Below, piece after piece: positions 36,974 to 45,630 of a stretch of DNA of 53,847 bases. Within the stretch, counting starts at the first letter, position 1. Each line of letters opens with the position of its first letter. The notes under the pieces were generated by a model. The model did no database searches and was not told the DNA's origin. It saw only the letters and a list, made by a program, of their open reading frames with translations. The stretch spans positions 1 to 53,847 of the forward strand of contig JAIQFL010000020.1 of the NCBI GenBank assembly GCA_020073365.1, written 5' to 3'. A program made the translations under genes and the position numbers. Source of the stretch: Terriglobia bacterium. Its GTDB lineage: Bacteria; Acidobacteriota; Terriglobia; Bryobacterales; Bryobacteraceae.

Positions 36974-37531
36974 ATGCAAATCCTGGGACGGATCGGACTG
37001 GCGATATGCTGGCTTGCCTGGTGGTACCCCTTCCTCTTCCGTGCGCCTCACGTTCAGAAGCGCGCATCCATCACGGTGATAGGGCCGACCCGCGTGGGGC
37101 TGTTGTTGGAAAGCAGCGCCATCTGCATGGCCTTTGTATTTCGGCTGCCGCCCGAGTCTCCGCCGGGCGTGGCGCGCGTACTGCCGTCGCTGATTCTGGG
37201 ACCTGCCGCGGTGGTTATGGCATGGACCGCGGTGGCACACCTGGGAAGGCAGTTTCGGATCCACGCGGGATTGTACCTGGATCATGAGCTCGTGCGGACG
37301 GGTCCATATGCCATTGTGCGGCATCCCATCTATGCGTCTCTGCTGGCGATGCTGGTGTGTTCGCTGCTGGTGATGACGCCGTGGCCCTGGGCGGCCGCCG
37401 CGCTGGCGTTGTTTGTGCTGGGGACGGAGATCCGCGTGCGCACCGAAGACAAGCTCCTGGAATCGCGGTTTGGGGAAGGGGCCAGGCAGTATCAGAAGGC
37501 GGTGCGGGCGTACGTGCCGTTCGTGCGGTAG
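36974..37531 (+). CDS. Isoprenylcysteine carboxyl methyltransferase-like membrane protein 2
   Basis: A 185-residue membrane protein with four to five spans (LAICWLAWWYPFLFRAP, then LILGPAAVVMAWTAVAHLG and LLAMLVCSLLVMTPWPW). It has the ICMT signature LVRTGPYAIVRHPIYASLLA and the end EIRVRTEDKLLESRFGEG plus QYQKAVRAYVPFVR. It is a distant paralogue of the protein at 8428. The substrate is unknown. The start ATG follows CTGAAGTCTG, a weak ribosome-binding site. Confidence 0.82.
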   Translation: MQILGRIGLAICWLAWWYPFLFRAPHVQKRASITVIGPTRVGLLLESSAICMAFVFRLPPESPPGVARVLPSLILGPAAVVMAWTAVAHLGRQFRIHAGLYLDHELVRTGPYAIVRHPIYASLLAMLVCSLLVMTPWPWAAAALALFVLGTEIRVRTEDKLLESRFGEGARQYQKAVRAYVPFVR

Positions 37532-37573
37532 GCGGGGTGTTCCGTGGAGCGGGCCTCCGGCCTGCTACGCCTG

Positions 37574-37606
37574 AGGTCGCGGGTTCGCACCCCGTCGTCC
37601 CCGCCA
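37574..37606 (+). pseudogene. tRNA 3'-end fragment (Asp-like)
   Basis: A 33-base stretch folds as the 3' third of a tRNA: variable loop AGGTC, T-stem GCGGG/CCCGT (37579-37583 with 37591-37595) around loop TTCGCAC, acceptor 3' strand CGTCCCC, discriminator G and an encoded CCA (37604-37606). G73 and the sequence context suggest tRNA-Asp. No matching GGGGACG 5' half or anticodon arm lies upstream, and the preceding bases are a GC hairpin (37549-37565). Such fragments are typical of sites where an element integrated at a tRNA 3' end. The T-loop has C at a position where A or G is normal (TTCGCAC), so it may be decaying. Confidence 0.6.
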
Positions 37607-37780
37607 TTCCCTTCAATCACTTCCGATCTCTCCATTCAGCGATTTCGCCGCCTTTTTGCGGGGCTACAGTTTTCCTGCCAAGCTATTGATCCACCAACGA
37701 TTCGCCGATGTGGCCGGAGGAATCTGATGCGACAGGGACTGTGGCGAGATCGCTGGCGTATACTGAAACGGAGACATCGC

Positions 37781-37948
37781 GTGACCGCCACCTTCGCTAC
37801 TCAGATTGAACTGGATGATCGGGACATAGCCTGGATCGCCGGCACGAAAGTAAAGGTCCTCGAGGTTGTTCTGGACAAGATCGCCTACGGGTCGAGTCCG
37901 GAAGAGATGTTCCGGCGCAAGATGCGTAATCTGAAGCCAACACATTAA
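37781..37948 (+). pseudogene. Truncated DUF433 antitoxin-like gene
   Basis: Fifty-five codons from a GTG read ATFATQIELDDRDIAWIAGT and VKVLEVVLDKIAYGSSPEEM, the pattern of the DUF433 family (antitoxin-like DNA-binding domains, often paired with VapC/DUF5615 toxins). The domain normally continues with a YPHLT-type helix and further residues; here it ends at once with a lysine-rich tail. No toxin gene follows. The open frame extends upstream to 37544 without homology. Position 170 bases after a tRNA fragment suggests both are remnants of a lost island. Confidence 0.5.
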
Positions 37949-37955
37949 TGAAAAT

Positions 37956-39353
37956 ATGCGGCGAGTTCGAATACTTGCACTCACTCTATTGGTGTCAGCG
38001 GGCCCCGGCCTCGCGGCCGATTCGCCTAACCTCACGGAGCGGTACCGGCCCGTGTCCGGCAAGCTTATCGATGCGGCTCTGGCCGATACCGAGGGCTACC
38101 AGCGCCTTACCTACCTGTGCTACCGGATCGGTAACCGTTTGAGCGGTTCGGCGTCGCTCGAAAAGGCCATCGCGTGGTCGGCCGAACAGATGAAGAGCGC
38201 CGGCCTGACCAACGTCCGGGTGATTCCCACCAAGGTCCCGCACTGGGTGAGAGGGGCGGAGTCGGCGCGCATGCTGTCGCCGCTCGACAAACCGCTGCAC
38301 ATGCTGGGGCTGGGAGGAAGCATCGCCACGCCTCCGGGCGGGATCACCGCCGATGTGGTGGCGGTGTCGGACTTCAGCGAGCTGGACAAGCTGGGGCGCG
38401 ACAGGGTGCAGGGCAAGATCGTTCTCTACAACCAGGAGTATCGCGGTTACGGGACCACGGTGACGTACCGGACCAACGGGGCGTCGCGCGCGGCCGCTCT
38501 CGGCGCGGTGGCGGCGCTGGTGCGTTCGGTGACACCGCTGGCCATGCAGACGCCGCATACAGGGGCGATGTACTACGACGAGAGTCAACCCAAGATCCCC
38601 ACGGCGGCAGTATCGCCGGAAGAGGCCATGATGATGGCGCGGCTGGTGGCCGATGGCGTTCCCGTGAAGGTCCACCTGGAGATGAGCGCTCGCATGGAAC
38701 CGGATGCCGATAGTGGCGATGTGATCGGCGAAATCCGCGGCAAGGAGCTTCCCGATGAAGTGGTGGTGATGGGCGGGCACATCGATTCCTGGGACGTGGG
38801 GCAGGGCGCGCAGGACGATGGCGCGTCGATCATGGCGTGTTTGCAGGCGCTGGCCCTCATGAAGAAGCTGGGGCTGGAGCCCCGCCGCACCATTCGCGTG
38901 GCGTTCTGGGTCAATGAGGAGAACGGCGGCCGGGGCGGCGAGGCGTACCGGGAATTTGTGGGCGGCCAGATCAGGAACCAGGTGGCGGCCATCGAGATGG
39001 ACGGCGGAGCCGAGGCTCCAGTCGGCTTCGGCGCAGGGGTAGACCAGGCGTCTCAACAGATGTTGCAGCAGATTGCCAAGCTGTTGGAGCGCGTGGGCGC
39101 GGGCGAGATCACGGGCGGCGGAGGGGGCTCCGACATCTCGCCGCTCATGCGTGACGGCGTGCCGGGACTGGCTGAGCGCACCGTGGGCACGCACTACTTC
39201 GATTGGCACCACACCGAGACGGACACCCTGGACAAGGTGAATCCCGAGGACTTCCGCAAGAATGTCGCGGCCCTGGCGGTGATGGGGTACGCGCTGGCCG
39301 ATATGCCTGGCAGGCTTACGGCGGTGGCTGGCGGCGGGCGGCGCGCAAGGTAG
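37956..39353 (+). CDS. Secreted M28-family aminopeptidase
   Basis: A 465-residue peptidase with a signal peptide (VRILALTLLVSAGPGLA). A PA-type insertion lies at about residues 120-230. The M28 zinc site is complete: His and Asp in VVMGGHIDSWDVG, Asp in GAQDDGASIMA, catalytic Glu pair in VNEENGGRG, Asp in AIEMDGG and final His in DWHHTETDTLDKV. It resembles carboxypeptidase Q-like enzymes that remove residues from small peptides in the periplasm or outside. The ATG starts 8 bases after the truncated DUF433 frame. The C-terminus is Gly/Arg-rich. Confidence 0.9.
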   Translation: MRRVRILALTLLVSAGPGLAADSPNLTERYRPVSGKLIDAALADTEGYQRLTYLCYRIGNRLSGSASLEKAIAWSAEQMKSAGLTNVRVIPTKVPHWVRGAESARMLSPLDKPLHMLGLGGSIATPPGGITADVVAVSDFSELDKLGRDRVQGKIVLYNQEYRGYGTTVTYRTNGASRAAALGAVAALVRSVTPLAMQTPHTGAMYYDESQPKIPTAAVSPEEAMMMARLVADGVPVKVHLEMSARMEPDADSGDVIGEIRGKELPDEVVVMGGHIDSWDVGQGAQDDGASIMACLQALALMKKLGLEPRRTIRVAFWVNEENGGRGGEAYREFVGGQIRNQVAAIEMDGGAEAPVGFGAGVDQASQQMLQQIAKLLERVGAGEITGGGGGSDISPLMRDGVPGLAERTVGTHYFDWHHTETDTLDKVNPEDFRKNVAALAVMGYALADMPGRLTAVAGGGRRAR

Positions 39354-39444
39354 GTCTTCGTGGCACAGCGCGGCTTCGCCGCAAACTGAACTGCTGAGCC
39401 ACTTTTACCCGGCAGGATTGACCGCGCCACACCAGCAAGCGGTT

Positions 39445-39840
39445 TCAGGGCCGCCGCAGCGCGCCCTGTCCAGCCGTCCTCAGTTTTTTCGGTGCCACCA
39501 GCCGCCACGCATCGCGAATCAACGAGGCCAGCTCTTCATCGCCGATGCGATCGAGCTCGATTCCAACCCAGCCACGCACGCCCACGTAGGGCGGTTTGAA
39601 GAATGTCTCCGGCGCATCCGCAATCAACATGGCCTGGAGACCGGGCGGCGCGGGTATCCACACCGCAATGCGCCCGTCGTCGTGGTGGTTGTTGGCGAAC
39701 ATCGCAAACACCTTTTTGCGGACGAAGAAAGTCGGTTCGCCGTGCGAGAGCTTTTCCGTACTCTCGGGCATCGCGGAACAGATTCGCCGCACCCTCCGTA
39801 TGGGCTCTCCGTCGATCTCGGGCGTTCGCTTCGGCTCCAT
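39445..39840 (-). CDS. MmcQ/YjbR-family protein
   Basis: A 131-residue protein of the MmcQ/YjbR fold: [20 protein letters not shown] near the N-terminus, [33 protein letters not shown] and the end [14 protein letters not shown] with [10 protein letters not shown]. Members have a double-wing fold once proposed to bind DNA; the cellular role is unknown. ATG at 39840 is preferred; an in-frame TTG at 39849 is possible. It follows the esterase gene by about 15 bases on the same strand. Confidence 0.82.
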   Translation of the reverse strand: MEPKRTPEIDGEPIRRVRRICSAMPESTEKLSHGEPTFFVRKKVFAMFANNHHDDGRIAVWIPAPPGLQAMLIADAPETFFKPPYVGVRGWVGIELDRIGDEELASLIRDAWRLVAPKKLRTAGQGALRRP

Positions 39841-39855
39841 TGGTTTCAACTGCGC

Positions 39856-40728
39856 CTACTTCACGTTCAGCGTCTTCTTGAGCCAGGTGACCATCTCCGG
39901 CTTCCAGTGCTGCATCTCCAGTGCGCGCCAGCCTCCCATGCCGTGCCCGCCGCCCTCTACCGTGATCAGCTCGCAGCCCGCCCCCACCTTGTGCATCGCA
40001 TCGCACATCGCGGGCGATTGCTCGTACACCACCTGGTCGTCTTTCGTGCCGTGTATGCACAGGAACGGGGCCATTCCCTTGTGCACCGCGAAAATCGGCG
40101 AGATGGCGTGCAGCTTCGCGAGGCCGGCCTCGTCCAGTTGCTCCGCGCCGAAGAAGTGAATACCGCCGCCATTCGCGGCGTGCCGGTTGATGCTGGTCAT
40201 GTTGAAGCGTTCCGGATGGTCGCGCCGCAGTTCCGCCAGCTTTCCATAGTCGACCGGCCCATAGATATCCACCACCGCGCGGACTTTGGTCTCCGCCGTC
40301 TCGTGCGTCCCGGCGTAGTTTACGAGGAACCCGCCGGCCGACTCGCCGATGATCGCGATCCTCGAAACATCCACGTGGTACGTCGCGGCGTTGGCCTTCA
40401 CCCACCGGATGGCGCCGTTCAGATCCTCGATCGCCTGCGGAAAGCGGAACTCGGGTGCCATCCGGTAATCGATGCTGAACCACGCGAATCCGGCGCCCGC
40501 AAGCACATCGAACAACGGCCGGACATTGGTGCTCTTACTACCCTCGTCGAACCCTCCGCCGTGGACCAGGATGGCCGCGGGAAACGGCCCAGGCCCGTCC
40601 GGAACGTGCAGGTCGAGCAGCACCGGCCTCCCGCCCGGACGGCCGTATTCGACGTCTTTCCGGTCCACGGGCGCGTCAGCCAGAATCGCCGCGCAGGCAA
40701 CAGCCGCAATGAGAACCGATCTCCGCAT
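39856..40728 (-). CDS. Secreted alpha/beta esterase, HSL/BD-FAE type
   Basis: A 290-residue hydrolase with a signal peptide (RRSVLIAAVACAAILADA). The oxyanion motif HGGGFDEGS, the nucleophile elbow GESAGG, the acid in IHGTKDDQVVYEQ and the terminal His in EGGGHGMGG form the hormone-sensitive-lipase/acetyl-esterase arrangement. Likely substrates are acetylated sugars or small esters in plant-derived material, fitting a soil saprophyte, but this is inference. It is the first gene of a short unit with the MmcQ/YjbR gene. Confidence 0.85.
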   Translation of the reverse strand: MRRSVLIAAVACAAILADAPVDRKDVEYGRPGGRPVLLDLHVPDGPGPFPAAILVHGGGFDEGSKSTNVRPLFDVLAGAGFAWFSIDYRMAPEFRFPQAIEDLNGAIRWVKANAATYHVDVSRIAIIGESAGGFLVNYAGTHETAETKVRAVVDIYGPVDYGKLAELRRDHPERFNMTSINRHAANGGGIHFFGAEQLDEAGLAKLHAISPIFAVHKGMAPFLCIHGTKDDQVVYEQSPAMCDAMHKVGAGCELITVEGGGHGMGGWRALEMQHWKPEMVTWLKKTLNVK

Positions 40729-40809
40729 GGAAAGAGATTGTATCAGTCTTAGGAAGCCGCCGAATTCTTACGACATTCCGATATCCAGACCGGCCGCGAC
40801 CCCGCGCCC

Positions 40810-43800
40810 TTATTGCTGGACCCAAACGTTGAACTGTGTGCCGGCATTCCCCATGATGAGATTCACGTTCATCAAGCTTTGCTGCGGCGCGATGAAGTTG
40901 ACCTGAAAAATGCCGGCCGCCAGGCCCGAAGCTGCGCCGGCAAAGGTGATCGGCAGTGTGATGGGGTTGTTACCGAACCACTCCAGCCGGATAGGCATCG
41001 CTGGGGCCGCGAGCGGAGCAGCGTTGACCTGGCCATCCTGGCTCGGCGGATTGGTTTGCCCCGCACCGGCCAGATAGAGGCTCATTACCGAGCCTGCCTT
41101 CGCCGGATTCGACGCGGCGTTCGGAGAGAAATCCTCGTTGAATACCCCGAGAATCTGCAAAGCTGTGCCACTTACGGCGACCTGAACCGGGTTCGATTGG
41201 GCACCGTGGTATTGAACCTGAATCGTGGTGCTCGACTTTGTGGCCAGTTCGAAGGGCGCCACCAGATCGATTTCTTGAGCGCTCACCGAAAGTAGCGGCA
41301 CAACAGCTCCATCGAATGTGACTTCGACGCCAGCCACGGTGCTTGCCAAAACTCCCGACTGGATCGCACCTGGCGTGGCCGCAGCCGGGCCCATCTTCTT
41401 GCCGAGGAGTCGGATCACCTCTCCCGCGGCAATCCCCTGAGAATTGGATGGATTCGCAGAAGGGACGACACTCAGAACAGAATCCAGCGAAATCTCAGGC
41501 GGCGGCGTGGAATCGATTTTGGCGATGAAGACTGGCGTCACGGTGGTGGTGTTCAGCGTCGCGCCCGCCACATAGGCCGAGCCGGAGGAGTCGAGAGCCA
41601 GGCCGGCGACCGAGTCGAAATACGTTGAAAACAGCAACTGAGTGAAGTCCGCGCTGAACTTGCTGATAAATCCACGCCCAATTCCGATCTCAAAAGGACT
41701 CGCGGTCTGCGGTGCGCTGCCGTACGCGTCCAACGTGCCCGAAATCCAGGCCTCACCCGAAGAATCGACGGCGATCGACGAACCGGAAAGACAACGTGGA
41801 GACCCAAGATAAGTCAGACGCTGGATGGAATGCGCCTTAGGATCGAGCTTCACGACGAGCGCATTGCCTTGCGGGTAAAATTCGGAAGGCCCAATAAAGA
41901 AGACGAGACAACTCGCGCGTGCCTGTGGTTGGAATGCGCCCGGCGAGGCAGGCTGAGACAAACCGCCGCTTTCGCCCGTGAGGTAAATGTTGCCGGACTG
42001 ATCCAAGGCGATCGCGTCCAGCGCGTCGTAACCCGAACCGCCGAGATAGGTCGCATAGTCGAGACCGCCGGAGGGATTGAAGCGCGCGAGGAAACCGTCG
42101 TACATTCCACCGCCGAATTTCGGCTGCAAGGCGTCCGCAGTGACGGGAAAATCCGGAGACTCAGTCGATCCAGTGACCCAGGCGTTTCCGCTCGCATCCA
42201 CCGCTACGCCGATGCCGTTCGTCGCACAGCTCCCGCCGAGCAAGGTCGAATAAACAAGCGCGTTGCCGCCGGCTGCGATCTTCGTCACGAACGCGTCACC
42301 AGAAGTAGGCATACTGGGGGCTTGAGACAGGTAGCAACCTGCGACCGGCGCAGTCTGGAACGCGTTCGCCGTCACCGGGAAAGTACCTTCCGTGAAGCCG
42401 GTGATCACCGCATTCCCCGTGCTATCGACGGCAATGCCCGTGGACGTTGTCGGCTGGCAGCACTGGTGCTCTACGAAATCGCCTCCGAGCAGCGTCGAGT
42501 AGGTCAATTGCGAACCGTCCGGGCTGAGCTTCGCGACAAACACGTCTTGAGTGGTGGTCAGTTTGGTCTGGAAAGCGCCCTTAGTGGTGGGGAAATCCGG
42601 CGAGGATGTCAATCCGGTAACGTACGCGCTGCCGTTTCCATCCACGGCGATTCCGCTGGCTCCGTCTTTTTGACTTCCGCCGAGATAGGTAGAGTACAGA
42701 ACCTGGCTGCCATCTGCACTCCACTTAGTGACGAACACAGTGTTTTGGGTCCCGGCGCCCAGGAAGGCTCGCGAGTCGGCCGGGGAGATGAAGAGTGACT
42801 GCGGGTTGACGGGATAAGGCAACGAAAGTGGCGACCAGGTTTGTCCCGCATCCGTGCTCCGATATAAGACATTATTGATGTTCGCCGGATATTTACTGGC
42901 CGCCGCATATACGTTGGCTGGATTCCGCGGATCGACCACAACAGCGGCAAGGTACGAAGAAGTGACAGAGGACAACACAACGATGAAGGTCTGGCCGCCG
43001 TCCGAACTACGTTGCAGTCCTGACGAACCGATCAGGTAGAGAATAGATGGATTATCGGGTGAGATAGCGAGCTCTTGATTGTTATAGACGCCTTGACTCG
43101 CCCCGGCGGTCCAGCTATTTCCGCCGTCGGTGGAGATCAGCAGGCCCTGCGAGGTCGCGGCAACAATCTCTCCATTCGAGCCAAAGACGATTGCATTCAC
43201 CGGGCCGGCCGGCTGTGTAGGCGGCGCAAGCGTGAGCTTGGTCCAGGTCTGGCCGAAGTCCGTACTGCGGAACAAGGCAGGTATAACGACGCTCGCAAAT
43301 AGAGTTCCGGCCTGTGTGGGGTCGGCGACAATCGTCACGACCGCAACGGCCGGGAGACCGCCGGTCGAGGCCCGCCAGCTTTCTGCGCCGTCGGTACTGA
43401 CGAAGACGCCTTGCGCAGTCGCGGTGTAGAGGGTAGTGGCGGAACTCGCATCCACCGCCAGAACCGTCGGTAGACCCGCAAGACCGGTGCCGGTTGTAGC
43501 GGTCCAAGTTGTCCCGCCGTCGGCGCTCTTAAGAACACCAACCGGCGTTGCGGCGTAGACCACCAACGGCGCGGATGGAGCGGCCGCGATCGCGCTGACT
43601 GAATTGGCCGGTCCAAGCGATGGGAAGCTCCATGTGTTGCCCGCGTCGGCAGTGACCAGGAGAGGCGCCGTGCCCAGATGGCTCCGGACCGGATTCACAG
43701 TCGTAAAATCTGTTGAATTCGTCGTGCCGGCGACATAGAGACCGCCTTGCTTGTCCCGCGCCAATCCCGCGGCGGTGCTCACGCCACTCCCGCCGAATGA

Positions 43801-44451
43801 CTGATCGAAGACGATTTGAGGATCGATCACCAGGGAGCGTTGGTGATCGTAGGCGCCGGTTCGGAATCGAATGTGGCTGGAGGCGTCGATCCGATACGCC
43901 ACTTCGACCGGCTGCTTTTGGCCCGCAACAATCTGATAGGCCACTGGCTTGGGCTGATGGATCCGGATCGCGCCCACTTGCAGAACGAGATCCCCGTTCC
44001 GATCGATCCGAATCTCGTCAACGCCATCGAAATCCAGCTCGATTCTTCCCGGATCGCGTCCGGAGCCAACTTCGAAATCGTATTCGAGGTGCTCCTGGTC
44101 TCCTCGAAATACCAGATCGATGCCCGAATAGACGCCGCGCCAGCGGACGCGGCCGTAGAGGTCGTAGCAAGCCCGGACATCGCTACCGAGGAGGTAGTTC
44201 GCCCTACCCGGCATAAGGTCCAGAGCTTCCAGTGACGATTTTGGACTCGCGCCGGCAACCGACATATGCACGGCATGGCCGCCTATACTCAGGACTGCCC
44301 CGCCGGAAGTCACCGACAACGCATAACCGGGACCGTGAGACACGTATTGCCCGTTGCGTGCTTCGAACGCCAGCACGCGAGGTCTGCTGGTAGCGTCAAA
44401 ACTTGCACCAAGACAGGAGAACGTGAAGAGCAAACCAATGAGAACACGCAC
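40810..44451 (-). CDS. Large secreted beta-propeller protein with TIGR03437 C-terminus
   Basis: A 1213-residue protein. Signal peptide at residues 1-17 (RVLIGLLFTFSCLGA). Residues 20-215 form the conserved N-terminal domain of SBBP proteins (LVFRGDQEHLEYDFEV, then ASHIRFRTGAYDHQRSLVI). Residues about 250-580 carry Asp-box/sortilin-like repeats (SADGGTTWT, STDGAESWR, STDGGNSWT, SSDGGQTF). Residues 585-960 carry SBBP repeats (YSTYLGGSQKDGASGIAVDG and DFPTTKGAFQ, repeated about six times). The last 230 residues match TIGR03437. Probably a surface or secreted propeller of unknown ligand. GTG start with GGAGGG 5 bases before it. Confidence 0.88.
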   Translation of the reverse strand: MRVLIGLLFTFSCLGASFDATSRPRVLAFEARNGQYVSHGPGYALSVTSGGAVLSIGGHAVHMSVAGASPKSSLEALDLMPGRANYLLGSDVRACYDLYGRVRWRGVYSGIDLVFRGDQEHLEYDFEVGSGRDPGRIELDFDGVDEIRIDRNGDLVLQVGAIRIHQPKPVAYQIVAGQKQPVEVAYRIDASSHIRFRTGAYDHQRSLVIDPQIVFDQSFGGSGVSTAAGLARDKQGGLYVAGTTNSTDFTTVNPVRSHLGTAPLLVTADAGNTWSFPSLGPANSVSAIAAAPSAPLVVYAATPVGVLKSADGGTTWTATTGTGLAGLPTVLAVDASSATTLYTATAQGVFVSTDGAESWRASTGGLPAVAVVTIVADPTQAGTLFASVVIPALFRSTDFGQTWTKLTLAPPTQPAGPVNAIVFGSNGEIVAATSQGLLISTDGGNSWTAGASQGVYNNQELAISPDNPSILYLIGSSGLQRSSDGGQTFIVVLSSVTSSYLAAVVVDPRNPANVYAAASKYPANINNVLYRSTDAGQTWSPLSLPYPVNPQSLFISPADSRAFLGAGTQNTVFVTKWSADGSQVLYSTYLGGSQKDGASGIAVDGNGSAYVTGLTSSPDFPTTKGAFQTKLTTTQDVFVAKLSPDGSQLTYSTLLGGDFVEHQCCQPTTSTGIAVDSTGNAVITGFTEGTFPVTANAFQTAPVAGCYLSQAPSMPTSGDAFVTKIAAGGNALVYSTLLGGSCATNGIGVAVDASGNAWVTGSTESPDFPVTADALQPKFGGGMYDGFLARFNPSGGLDYATYLGGSGYDALDAIALDQSGNIYLTGESGGLSQPASPGAFQPQARASCLVFFIGPSEFYPQGNALVVKLDPKAHSIQRLTYLGSPRCLSGSSIAVDSSGEAWISGTLDAYGSAPQTASPFEIGIGRGFISKFSADFTQLLFSTYFDSVAGLALDSSGSAYVAGATLNTTTVTPVFIAKIDSTPPPEISLDSVLSVVPSANPSNSQGIAAGEVIRLLGKKMGPAAATPGAIQSGVLASTVAGVEVTFDGAVVPLLSVSAQEIDLVAPFELATKSSTTIQVQYHGAQSNPVQVAVSGTALQILGVFNEDFSPNAASNPAKAGSVMSLYLAGAGQTNPPSQDGQVNAAPLAAPAMPIRLEWFGNNPITLPITFAGAASGLAAGIFQVNFIAPQQSLMNVNLIMGNAGTQFNVWVQQ

Positions 44452-44760
44452 AACTTCCCTCCAAGGCTGGACGCGGGGAGGACCATCTGGATTCTAGCAT
44501 CAGAAGCTCGGTCGGCAATCTGCAAGCCCCAGGACGAAGACGCCCTACTCGTGGAAGTGAACGGCGGCACAAGACAAGAGCGCGCTGATCGCTGGTCGGA
44601 TCCACCCTTAGCAGCCGGCCGGGGGGCGGCAAGTTGAGGCGTCTCCGCGGGGAAACGTTCTTGCCGGTCAACAGGCAGAGCCTCCCTGATTGCACATCGC
44701 CGCATATTTAGCACGCCCCTGTATAAAGGTCGGCCGCCATTTGGCCGATAAACGTCTTGT
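44452..44760. other. Divergent promoter region
   Basis: About 310 bases between the divergent propeller and HDOD genes. No coding frame is convincing. Palindromic GC stretches (GCCGGCCGGGGGGCGGC near 44619) and an AT-rich TATAAAGG near 44723 are present. No riboswitch could be recognised. Confidence 0.45.
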
Positions 44761-45618
44761 ATGGGCGTGATACAGGCAAAAGACCCGGCAACGAAGACGG
44801 CCCCTCCCGAGCGGCTCTGTAAACTCCCGGTGTTTCGGCCGGTGGCGGTCCGTCTGTTATCGGAGTTGGCGAATGAGGAGGTCGACGTGAGTCACGTCAC
44901 GGACCTGCTGAACTCCGATCCCGCATTCAGCGCGGAAATCCTCACAGTTGCGAACTCCGCTCTGTATGCTCGCCAGAAGCGGATCGACACCGTCCAGCGC
45001 GCGATTATGGCTCTGGGCCTCGAACGAACCCGGGCATTGGCGGCGACCGTCGCTCTACACGGAATGGTGAGCGGAATCAAGAGCAAGGCCGCCGTACAGG
45101 ATTGCTGGCAACACAGCCGCGCAGCAGCCATCGCCGGGGAGTGGCTCGCCCCGTTCTACCGAGTCCATCCGGATCAGGCCTATACAGCGGCTCTGATGCA
45201 TGACATTGGAAGGCTGGGGATGCTGTCGGCGTACCCGGACTACCCGGTACTGCTGGCGGCCGCCGTGGGAAGCGTCCAGGATCTCCTGGAGGCGGAGCGG
45301 ACGTCCTTCTCCGTGAATCACTGTGAAGCCGGCATGTGGCTGACCCGCATCTGGGGACTTCCCGAGGAATTCCGCGAGGCGGCGTCCCTGCACCATGAGC
45401 CGGTCATGGGAGCACTCGATGAAAGAACCGACCTGGTTCGTCTGGCCTGCCTCTTCGCGGAGGCTCTGGGCTTCAAGCCGGCTCCCCAGATCGATTGCGA
45501 GCCGGCGGAGTCCCTGATCGTTCTGATTCCCGACAGTGTCCGCTCCCGCTCCCGCTTCTCGATCGGGGGGCTGGCGGAACGCCTGCGTGCGGAGTTGGAA
45601 GTAGATGCCGCGCCATGA
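44761..45618 (+). CDS. HDOD-domain signalling protein
   Basis: A 285-residue protein consisting almost wholly of an HDOD domain: LPVFRPVAVRLLSELANEEV, LNSDPAFSAEILTVANSALY, DTVQRAIMALGLERTRALAA and AYTAALMHDIGRLGML, with a late HHEPV. HDOD proteins are related to HD phosphohydrolases but usually lack full catalytic residues; here HD in LMHDIG remains. They often work in stress, motility or second-messenger signalling. No receiver or GGDEF domain is fused. Its partners are unknown. Confidence 0.88.
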   Translation: MGVIQAKDPATKTAPPERLCKLPVFRPVAVRLLSELANEEVDVSHVTDLLNSDPAFSAEILTVANSALYARQKRIDTVQRAIMALGLERTRALAATVALHGMVSGIKSKAAVQDCWQHSRAAAIAGEWLAPFYRVHPDQAYTAALMHDIGRLGMLSAYPDYPVLLAAAVGSVQDLLEAERTSFSVNHCEAGMWLTRIWGLPEEFREAASLHHEPVMGALDERTDLVRLACLFAEALGFKPAPQIDCEPAESLIVLIPDSVRSRSRFSIGGLAERLRAELEVDAAP

Positions 45619-45630
45619 GCGGGCATCGCC

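Noticed and set aside
37531..37606. Complete tRNA starting at GGCGGGG directly after the methyltransferase gene
   Set aside because: GGCGGGG can pair with CCCCGCC, but then three bases are left between T-stem and acceptor, there is no D-arm, and position 33 of the supposed anticodon loop is C. A 3' fragment fits better.
44590..44740. Possible riboswitch upstream of the propeller or HDOD gene
   Set aside because: The GC palindromes do not fit the c-di-GMP or other riboswitch consensus I could test by eye.
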